Assembly: GCA_947628035.1 (NCBI GenBank)
Contig: CANQYL010000008.1
Coordinates: 1 to 38,937, forward strand
Source: an uncultured Akkermansia sp.
GTDB lineage: Bacteria > Verrucomicrobiota > Verrucomicrobiia > Verrucomicrobiales > Akkermansiaceae
Reading direction: 5' to 3'
DNA length: 38,937 nucleotides
Each line of letters opens with the position of its first letter. Within the stretch, counting starts at the first letter, position 1. Below the pieces are notes generated by a model, which saw nothing but the letters and a program-made list of their open reading frames with translations, was not told the DNA's origin and searched no databases. Both the position numbers and the translations under genes were made by a program. Of the stretch, positions 29,810 through 36,900 are shown one piece after another.

Positions 29810-29993
29810 TGTTGAGAGAAGTCAATCAGCGGAGGAAAAACTCTTACTAACTGATATCATCGTTGATACGTATCAAAAATCATGGCAACAAGCGGTCATC
29901 ATGATAGCGGCTCTCAAGAACCATCCCTCATACGTTAATAATTCGAAAAAATTACGCAACAAGCGCATTATCAATAATTTGAAAATCGTAAAC
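29810..29993 (+). repeat. ~180 bp upstream repeat with palindromes, copy B
   Basis: It aligns with 12425-12592. TGATATCA (29852-29859) is followed by the perfect palindrome TTGATACGTATCAA (29863-29876). These are spaced as in copy A, 11 bases from start to start. It ends in AATCGTAAA, 12 bases before the kdsD -35. Confidence 0.65.
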
Positions 29994-30004
29994 GTGCTGA
30001 ATCC

Positions 30005-30033
30005 TTGACATGTCAACTCGTTTTTGGTAGAAC
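30005..30033 (+). promoter_or_regulatory. kdsD promoter
   Basis: A perfect TTGACA (30005-30010), 17 bases and TAGAAC (30028-30033) stand 22 bases upstream of the chosen ATG. Confidence 0.65.
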
Positions 30034-30055
30034 ACAGGAAACAAACGCATCGAAT

Positions 30056-31024
30056 ATGAAAGACCATACAGTTCGTGGCAAAAAGGTATTCGCAGACGAG
30101 ATTGAGGCATTGCGGGTAATAGGTGAAAAACTCGACGAGAATTTTTCAAAGGCGGTGGAGGCGATGCGCACGACGATCGAAGGCGGACACAAGATCATTG
30201 TGGTAGGCGTGGGAAAGAGCGGTCTTGTTGGCAATAAGATAGCTGCTACGCTCACTTCTACGGGAGCCCCTTCCGTCGTTTTGGATTCCATGAATGCCAT
30301 GCACGGAGACTTGGGAATTGTTCAGGACGGGGATGTCTGCATCGCCATGTCGTACTCCGGGGAAACGTCGGAGCTGCTCACGCTGCTGCCTTTCCTGAAA
30401 CGCTATGATATGTCGTTGATCGGAATGACGGGGAAGAAAGGATCGACCTTGGCGCAGCTGGCCGACATCCTGCTGCTGACTCCGGTGGAGCGAGAAGCAG
30501 ATCCTCTTAACTTAGCGCCGACGTCATCTTCCACAGCGATGCTCGTGATGGGCGATGCTCTGGCCATGGCTTTGCTGGAGGCCCGGAATTTCACCAAGGA
30601 GGACTTTGCAAGAAGCCACCCGGGGGGCTCGCTCGGCAAGGCTTTGCTCACTCGCATTGCGGACATCATGCGAAAAGAGGTCGCCTCTTGCCCTCAGGAT
30701 GCCTCCGTCATGGACTGCCTCGTTGCCATGACTCAAGACCGTGCAGGCGCTTGCATCCTCACCCACCCGGATGGAACCCTCGCCGGTATCTTTACTCACG
30801 GTGACTTTGCTCGAGCCTACCAGGCAGACCCCTCCTGCGGGAGCCATCCCGTGGCGCAACACATGACTTCCCATCCTGCCTACGTGCAGGCCGAGCAGCT
30901 CGCCATAGCCGCTATTAAAACCTTGCGCGACCGTCGTATCGATGACCTCGTTGTTCTCGACAAACAGAAACACCCCGTAGGACTCATTGATACGCAGGAT
31001 CTCGTGCGTCTCAAATTGATCTAA
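30056..31024 (+). CDS. kdsD: arabinose-5-phosphate isomerase (KdsD/KpsF family)
   Basis: A 322-residue enzyme that converts ribulose 5-phosphate to arabinose 5-phosphate, the first step toward Kdo for lipopolysaccharide. An SIS domain (about residues 35-185) shows GVGKSGLVGNKIA, the phosphate-binding SYSGETSELL, LTPVEREADPLNLAPTSSST and HPGGSLGK, all typical of the family. Two CBS domains follow (about 205-322). The ATG at 30056 is preferred over a TTG at 30005, which lies in the -35 of the promoter. AGGAAA lies upstream at a long spacing. It shows that the host makes Kdo-containing LPS or a capsule. Confidence 0.95.
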   Translation: MKDHTVRGKKVFADEIEALRVIGEKLDENFSKAVEAMRTTIEGGHKIIVVGVGKSGLVGNKIAATLTSTGAPSVVLDSMNAMHGDLGIVQDGDVCIAMSYSGETSELLTLLPFLKRYDMSLIGMTGKKGSTLAQLADILLLTPVEREADPLNLAPTSSSTAMLVMGDALAMALLEARNFTKEDFARSHPGGSLGKALLTRIADIMRKEVASCPQDASVMDCLVAMTQDRAGACILTHPDGTLAGIFTHGDFARAYQADPSCGSHPVAQHMTSHPAYVQAEQLAIAAIKTLRDRRIDDLVVLDKQKHPVGLIDTQDLVRLKLI

Positions 31025-31142
31025 TTTTCAGCCGATGGCACGAAAAATCAAACAGAGGCACATTTTAGGCTTGCAAAGTGAACGGAAAAGGTGCATCCTA
31101 TCCCGCCGTTACGCGCGGTATACATTTTAACTGAACCACACT

Positions 31143-31421
31143 ATGAGAAAGTACGAAGCACTGATCGTCCTGAATATGAAAGGCAGCGAGACTCTCGACG
31201 AGCTCACGTCGGCCATAAGCGCCAAGCTTCAAGAAGCCGGCGCGAACGTGACGGAGGTCACCAATGTGGGGCGCCGCGACTTTGCGTACGAGTCCCATCA
31301 CATGAAGAATGGACAGTACATGCTCTTTGCTTTTGAGGCTGAGCCGGAAACCATACGCACCGCTCGCGAGGCATTGGCGATTGACGGGCGTGTCCATTAT
31401 CAATACTACCGCGCCAAGTAA
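31143..31421 (+). CDS. rpsF: 30S ribosomal protein S6
   Basis: A 92-residue protein starting MRKYEALIVLNMKGSETLDEL, with VTNVGRRDFAYESHHMKNGQYMLFAFEAEPE in the middle. This is the S6 fold that binds 16S rRNA with S18. Length is normal. Here rpsF stands alone, without the rpsR, ssb or rplI genes that commonly follow it. A strong bidirectional terminator follows at 31449-31482. TATACA at 31119-31124 is a possible -10 but has no good -35. Confidence 0.95.
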   Translation: MRKYEALIVLNMKGSETLDELTSAISAKLQEAGANVTEVTNVGRRDFAYESHHMKNGQYMLFAFEAEPETIRTAREALAIDGRVHYQYYRAK

Positions 31422-31448
31422 GCGCTTTCTTTGTTATTTATTTCTTGC

Positions 31449-31482
31449 AAAAGCGTGCCCACGGGTGGCACGCTTTTTTTTT
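31449..31482 (+). terminator. intrinsic terminator of rpsF, probably bidirectional
   Basis: AAAAGCGTGCC and GGCACGCTTT form a stem of about 10 bp around CACGGGT, followed by nine T in all. On the other strand the arm ends in TTTTGC, so it can also stop ptsI transcription, whose gene ends at 31526. Confidence 0.9.
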
Positions 31483-31525
31483 GCTCTCGGCAAAACGGCG
31501 CCCCCTCTTTCCGGTTGTTTTACCG

Positions 31526-33280
31526 TTAAAAGAGTTGCGGGTAGGACTTCATGGCCAATTCGTGAGAGAGGCGGCGGATGGTGACACTGTCCTCCGCCTG
31601 TAAGGCCTGCTCGGCCATGGCTCGGCATTCCTCGTAGTTGAGATGGCGGATAGCTACGCGCACGACCGGGAGAAGGTGAGTGCCGACGGAAATTTCAGTG
31701 GCTCCGAGTCCTACCAGGAGGGGCACGAGACTGATGTCGCCCCCCATTTCCCCGCAGACAGAGGTGGGAATGCCGGCGCGCATCGTACGGGCCATGAGAC
31801 GTACAACGCCGGGGTGAGTTACGCGGAAGATGGAGGCAACACGGTAGTTGACGCGGTCAACAGCTATGGTGTACTGGGTAAGATCGTTGGTGCCGATGGA
31901 GAAGAAATCGACATATTGGGCAAGCACATCGGTCATCATGGCGGCTCCGGGAACCTCGATCATGATCCCTACGCGCATTTTCTCATCGTAGGCCTGTCCT
32001 CGTTCGCGCAGCTCCCCGCGGCACTCCTCCAAGAGATTGAGCGCAGTGCGCACCTCCGTGATGCCGGATACCATGGGAAACATGATGCCGGCGTGCCCGT
32101 GCGCGGACGCGCGCAGAACAGCTCGGAGCTGTTGTTTGAAAATTTCAGGTCGGCTCAGTGAGACGCGGATGCCTCGCCACCCCAGAGCCGGATTATCCTC
32201 GCGCTCGGTGAGTGGTTCAAAAGGCAACTTGTCGCCTCCCGCGTCCAGAGTGCGGAAGATAACTTCGTGCGGCGCGCAAGCCTCCACGAGCTGCCGATAG
32301 TGTTCATACTGCGCTTCTTCGCCCGGCATTTCTTGCGCATCGTTTCCGAGCAACAAAAACTCCGTGCGGTACAGCCCCACCCCTTCTGCCCCGGATTCGC
32401 GGATTGATTTGAATTCGTGGACGAATTCAACATTAGCCGCAAGGCGGATGTGGCGACCATCCAACGTATCCGTGGGCAGGTCGCTCATCTTGACGAGCTC
32501 ACGGTAAGCTTTTTCGCGTTCGGCGCGCAGGGTGTTGTACTTCTTGCGTGTCTGAGCCGAAGGATTAAGGATGAGTGTCCCCGTGTAGCCGTCCAAGATA
32601 GCGGGGCTTCCCGTCTGGGAATCCATGACGAGCCTGGGAACGGCGACGACAGCGGGGAGACCGAGCGAGCGTGCGAGGATAGCTGTGTGCGACATGGCGC
32701 TGCCTGTTTCCGTCACAAAACCGAGCACATGGCTCTTATCCAAATCCGCCGTATCGCCCGGGGTCAACTCGTATGCCGCGAGGATGTAGCTGTCCTGTTC
32801 TTCTTGTTTGGGAGGTAGCGAGGAAGAAGCCGGCTTGAGGTTGCGCAACACCCGCTGCAGCACATCGCGAATATCCAGCACCCGCGACCGCAGGTACGGA
32901 TCATCCACAGCGCGCATCACTTCCATGAAGTTCTGCACGACCGCATAGTAAACAGATTCGATATTTTGCAGTCGGGAGGGAAGCTCCTTATTAAGTTTGC
33001 TCAGAATCGTTGTATCACGCAGAAAGAGCAGGTGCGCATCAAAAATGGCAGCTTCCGTAGCGCCGGACAGGCGTTCCACTCGTTGCTTGAGTGCAGAAAT
33101 TTCCTCCTCCGTGCGTTGGAGCGCAACTTCAAATCTCTCCCACTCAGCAGGGATATCCTTCGCCTCAATCTTCCGGATCGCCGGAGCGGCGCAGTCCCGA
33201 GCCTCCACTCGAAGATACCCCACAGCGATGCCCGGTGATACAGGCAGTCCCGTCAAACGCTGTTCTTTTCTGTCAGCCAT
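31526..33280 (-). CDS. ptsI: phosphoenolpyruvate--protein phosphotransferase (PTS enzyme I)
   Basis: A 584-residue cytoplasmic protein that takes phosphate from PEP and passes it to HPr. The N-terminal part holds the phosphoryl His198 in GSAMSHTAILARSLGLPAV. The C-terminal PEP-utilising barrel has EGVGLYRTEFLLLG, FRTLDAGGDK, NPALGWRGIR, the active-site Cys in TSVCGEMGGD and the SIGTNDLTQYT loop. Length is typical (about 570-590). It lies 51 bases downstream of ptsH on the same strand, so they form a ptsH-ptsI operon. No sugar-specific enzyme II is present in the window. Confidence 0.96.
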   Translation of the reverse strand: MADRKEQRLTGLPVSPGIAVGYLRVEARDCAAPAIRKIEAKDIPAEWERFEVALQRTEEEISALKQRVERLSGATEAAIFDAHLLFLRDTTILSKLNKELPSRLQNIESVYYAVVQNFMEVMRAVDDPYLRSRVLDIRDVLQRVLRNLKPASSSLPPKQEEQDSYILAAYELTPGDTADLDKSHVLGFVTETGSAMSHTAILARSLGLPAVVAVPRLVMDSQTGSPAILDGYTGTLILNPSAQTRKKYNTLRAEREKAYRELVKMSDLPTDTLDGRHIRLAANVEFVHEFKSIRESGAEGVGLYRTEFLLLGNDAQEMPGEEAQYEHYRQLVEACAPHEVIFRTLDAGGDKLPFEPLTEREDNPALGWRGIRVSLSRPEIFKQQLRAVLRASAHGHAGIMFPMVSGITEVRTALNLLEECRGELRERGQAYDEKMRVGIMIEVPGAAMMTDVLAQYVDFFSIGTNDLTQYTIAVDRVNYRVASIFRVTHPGVVRLMARTMRAGIPTSVCGEMGGDISLVPLLVGLGATEISVGTHLLPVVRVAIRHLNYEECRAMAEQALQAEDSVTIRRLSHELAMKSYPQLF

Positions 33281-33331
33281 GGAGGTCGGGAAAAGTTAAG
33301 TTGCTCCGGTCTCCCTCCTTCGACCTTGCGT

Positions 33332-33598
33332 TTAATTTTCTCCAAATTTTTCGGCGACCAACTGCTCCAAGGCGGCAATCGCCTCGGCTTCGTCCTCTCC
33401 CTCCGCAGTCACGTTGATCTCAGCCCCACACCCCACAGCCAACATCATCAATCCCATGATGCTTTTGCCATCCACTCGTTCCTCATCCTTTTCAACGGTC
33501 ACGTCTGAGTGGAACCGACTCGCCACCCGCACGAATTGCGCCGCAGGGCGTGCATGAATGCCTAGTTTGTTCAGGACGGTGATTTTCTTTGTAATCAT
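33332..33598 (-). CDS. ptsH: phosphocarrier protein HPr
   Basis: An 88-residue HPr-family protein. I start at ATG 33598 (MITKKITVLNKLGIHARPA), which gives the normal length and puts the catalytic His at position 15 and the regulatory Ser at position 46 (DGKSIMGLMML). HPr His15 takes phosphate from enzyme I. Ser46 is the site of HPr kinase in organisms that have it. No Shine-Dalgarno sequence is obvious. A perfect TATAAT lies at 33641-33636, but the -35 is poor. Confidence 0.94.
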   Translation of the reverse strand: MITKKITVLNKLGIHARPAAQFVRVASRFHSDVTVEKDEERVDGKSIMGLMMLAVGCGAEINVTAEGEDEAEAIAALEQLVAEKFGEN

Positions 33599-33635
33599 AG
33601 CGGCTTTTCTAATTGGTACGCTCCTTTTCACCGGT

Positions 33636-33641
33636 ATTATA
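33636..33641 (-). promoter_or_regulatory. possible ptsH promoter (-10 only)
   Basis: TATAAT on the minus strand, about 38 bases upstream of the ptsH start. No convincing -35 is found at 16-18 bases, so the start site is uncertain. Confidence 0.4.
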
Positions 33642-33765
33642 CGTTTTTTTTCTCCGTTAGCGAGCTTTTTCCTCCATCAATTTGTCATTTGCCTCATTTG
33701 TCCCAAGAAATTGTCTCTAGGCTCATTCACCCCATTCCCCATGCACTTTGCCATGGACGAAGGAA

Positions 33766-33821
33766 GCAAAGCCGACAAAGCCCCCGTGGGCTCGGAGGGG
33801 AATTCGTAAATCGTAAATAGG
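33766..33821 (+). repeat. GCAAAGCCGACAAAGCCCC motif copy 2 and TCGTAAATCGTAAATAGG
   Basis: The first part (33766-33792) is an inverted copy of 23375-23402 relative to the window. TCGTAAATCGTAAATAGG (33804-33821) matches the leader of the GGCAAACGCATT hairpins but runs into GCGCC instead of the hairpin. Confidence 0.5.
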
Positions 33822-33837
33822 CGCCGACGACTTACCC

Positions 33838-33938
33838 GAAATTTGCCGGCGGCGAGTTTCCTCGCCGCCGGCTTTTTTCATCTTTTCTCCTCGCTTTCCA
33901 GCGAGAAAATTGTCTGGTAAGCATCAACACATCCAAAC
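33838..33938. repeat. autotransporter 3' flank repeat, copy 2
   Basis: The hairpin GCCGGCGGCGAG / CTCGCCGCCGGC (33845-33872, TTTC loop) is the counterpart of 1318-1345. The paired positions differ between copies in a way that keeps pairing. On the plus strand it is followed by TTTTTT. The CTCGCT/AGCGAG stem and GAAAATTG.CTGGTAAGC then follow as in copy 1. Confidence 0.65.
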
Positions 33939-33992
33939 CGCGAGAGTTTTTCCGTTTTTTCCGCTCGCGTGATTCTTTGTCACGCGCTTCGG

Positions 33993-36900
33993 TTAGAAGC
34001 TGATTCGGTAGCCCAGAGTGGCGTCGAAGCCGGTTTGTCCCTTGCGCAGCTCCATCGAGCCATCGATGAAGAGGTTGCCCATCTGCGAGCCGAGAGGCAC
34101 TGTCAGCCCCACTCCTGCCTCAACGCCGAACGCGCCTACCTCCGCGCTCTCCACCTCTCCCACGCTCGTCGACCCTATCGACGCGTTCTTCGCCACTCCC
34201 GACCTATCTCCCACATCTCCCTTCACCAGCAGACGCGCTTCGAGGATGGATGCGCGGTTGTACGCGTTCTCGCCGACGATACTCTGCATCCTCGCGCCTA
34301 CCCCGAAGGTCACGACATTCTGCTCGATGTCGTCCACCTTGAGTCCCGCGTTGCTCCCCGTCTCCGTGTACCCCTTGATCGCCGCGTGCCGGATCTCCAC
34401 GTTGAACACAGGTTGGAACGCTACCGTCCCTCTCCGGTTCATCAACTTCGTGTAGCCCACCTCATACAGGGCGCCCACAGCATAACCATCCGTGCTGCCC
34501 TGCGTGCGGTAGCTCACGCCACCCGCGTTCACCGTGCGATCCAAGCTCACATCCGCGATGCCTCCGCTCACCACGAAGGTGTGACTCCAAGCGCCTCTCG
34601 TCGTGCGAGCAAAGGCGGAGAAATACATCGTGTCCAAGTCTCCCTTGCCCACGTCTGCCCCCTCCGTCTTGAGGTCGCCGTACATCGCCGTGAGGGCGAG
34701 TCCCACTATCGTGCGCTCCGACACATCCGAGTCCACTCCCACCGTGCCGCCCCAGCTGTTGAGCGTGTAGCCCGGGGCAAAGCCGTCGGCATCCAGTTTG
34801 CGGTACGCTCCCTCGGCGTTGAGCCAGGCGTGCCACATCGGGTAAACATCGTACTGTTCGAGATGTTGCTCGTTGGTCGTCATCGTCGTGCGGTTGCGCA
34901 TCGTCGTCAGTTGCCGGTGCAGATCCTCCACCACTGCCGGTCCAAGCACCGACACGGAGGAACCCGCCACCGCCACGAGCGCCTTCTCCAGCCCCTCCTT
35001 ATCCCCGTTGTCGTACAGACCGATGAGCGCACTGGCCATTCTGTCGTAGTCCGACGTCGGATTCAGGAGAGCATTAAAGAACGCCTCGTCCTGTGATTTC
35101 TCCTTGAGAGAATCCCACACCATCGTCGCCCCGGCGCGGGCGTTCTTGCTCATATCCGGCAAGAGACGCTCAAACTTGTTATCCTTGGCCGCCTCGGTGG
35201 TCACGGTCAGAGCGCCGGTGTCCTTGTCCACGCTCGCTTTGCTATCCTCGAGGAAGCTGCCCCCCCCCGTGAAGGTGACGTGATCCGCAAAGCTGTCCCT
35301 CAAACTCTCTGCCACAGTGATGCCGGTCTTCCATTCCCATTTGCCCTCCTGACTGTTCTCCACCTTGCCGACGCTGAAGAAGTCCAGCGTGCCCTTTTCA
35401 CCCACTTCGGTGATCGTGCCGCTCAGCGAATTCTGTTCGGGGTTTTGTTCTCCGAAATTGAACATCATCTTCCCGTTGCCTAAGTTGATGTCGCCGAAAT
35501 AAGCGCCCTTGCCTTCGCTGACATCCACGGTCAGAGTCGATCCGCCGTTCAGTGTCACGCCCCATCCCTTAGTCTTGTCGGTCGTTACGTTGTCCAGCGT
35601 GAACTCCGCTCCGGAGTCCACAACGAGCTTACCGGCCTTGCCTCCCTTGCTGCTGCTGTCCAGCGTCCCGGAGAAAGTGCCTCCTCCCACGTGCAGTTCG
35701 CCACCCCCCGCGCTCTTCAATTTTCCGTTGTCCTCCGCGCTCCTCAGCGTTCCGTTTCCGGTGCCATCGGTAATGTCTTCCTCGGTGATGGAATTGAGGA
35801 AATCCACGTGGTTCGCCGTCCCGCTGCCGATATCCAGCGTGCCATTCTCACCCAACATCACCTCGCCGACGTCCATGCCGGCATTCTCTCCGATCGTGAG
35901 ATTCCCTCCGTTCGTAAGTCGTACATCCACCCCGGAGAGCTGCGCTGCTCCCGTGACCTTGCCGTTCTCATCAATCTTCGCTCCCAGCGTGAGCCCGGCG
36001 TTCGAGCCGTCCAGCGTGAGCTTTCCGCCGCCGTCCTTTTCGTCGCCGATGATTCCCGTGCTGCTCAGCGTGGTGGCGCCCTTGAGGACGAGTTCCGCCC
36101 CGCGACTCATGACGATGTCGTTGCCCTTCCCCTCGTTCTCCTCATCCTTTATTGAACCGGTGATCGTCGTGACTCCTCCCTCCAGCAGGAGCCCGCGCTC
36201 CTCGGCCTTCGTCTCGCCGTCGGCTCCCTGCTTCCCGTTCGTCTTCGGCGCGCCGGTGTAGCTGAAGGCAAGATTCCTCATGCTGTTCTTCGTGTTCTCC
36301 TCGCCGCGCAATCTCAGTGCGCCTGCGGTGAGGGTGGTCGTCCCGTCTGCCAGCTTGTAGCCGCCTCCCACGGTGAGGGTGCCCAGCCCTTGCTTCTCCA
36401 CATCCACCCCTGCCCCTCCGTCGATACTGCCGTTGAAGGTGGTGTCCTGACCGTACACCGTTGTGCCGTCAATTTCGTCGGAGTATTTATCCGCGTTCGC
36501 GAGTGTCGACGAGTGCGTGTTGTTGAAGGCGACTTCCAGACGGTTCGCCCCGGTCGGGTCCGTCTTGCTGCTGTTTTCCAGGCTCAGCTGAGTCGGATTC
36601 TGCTGACTGCCGGTCACACCCAGCAGGTTCCTCACGGTAACGTCCGGTCCATCCTCCGGTTGGGACGTTCCTCCGTCCATGTTCAGCGTCAGATGATCCC
36701 CGGGATTCGCCAGAACGGTGGCTCCCGCCTTGTTCAGTTGCTCCCTGTCCCCGTCCGTCAGCACGCTGTTGCCCTTCGGCGCCACAAACACATCTGCCGC
36801 CGACCCCGTCAGCTTGATGCACCCCTTCTCCACACTCACGGATTCAATGTACAGCGACGAGAGAATCCCCGCACTGTCTCCGTCCAGCACGTCCAGCAAG

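Larger units (their letters stand above)
29650..30055. other. gene-free interval between pepP and kdsD
   Basis: The left part (29650-29805) shows nothing I can name. From about 29810 to 29993 lies copy B of the palindrome-bearing repeat. It is followed by the kdsD promoter (30005-30033). The 120-codon reading frame across the interval is not conserved in copy A and has no known family. Confidence 0.55.
33599..33992. other. gene-free interval between ptsH and AT2
   Basis: It holds the ptsH leader, the GCAAAGCCGACAAAGCCCC motif (33766-33792), a TCGTAAATCGTAAATAGG string without its hairpin (33804-33821), and the AT2 3' flank hairpins (33838-33970). No gene was found. Confidence 0.55.

Noticed and set aside
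29646..30008. 120-codon plus-strand frame between pepP and kdsD
   Set aside because: It runs through the dispersed repeat; the matching frame in the other copy (12.4-12.6 kb) contains a stop, and no family is recognisable.
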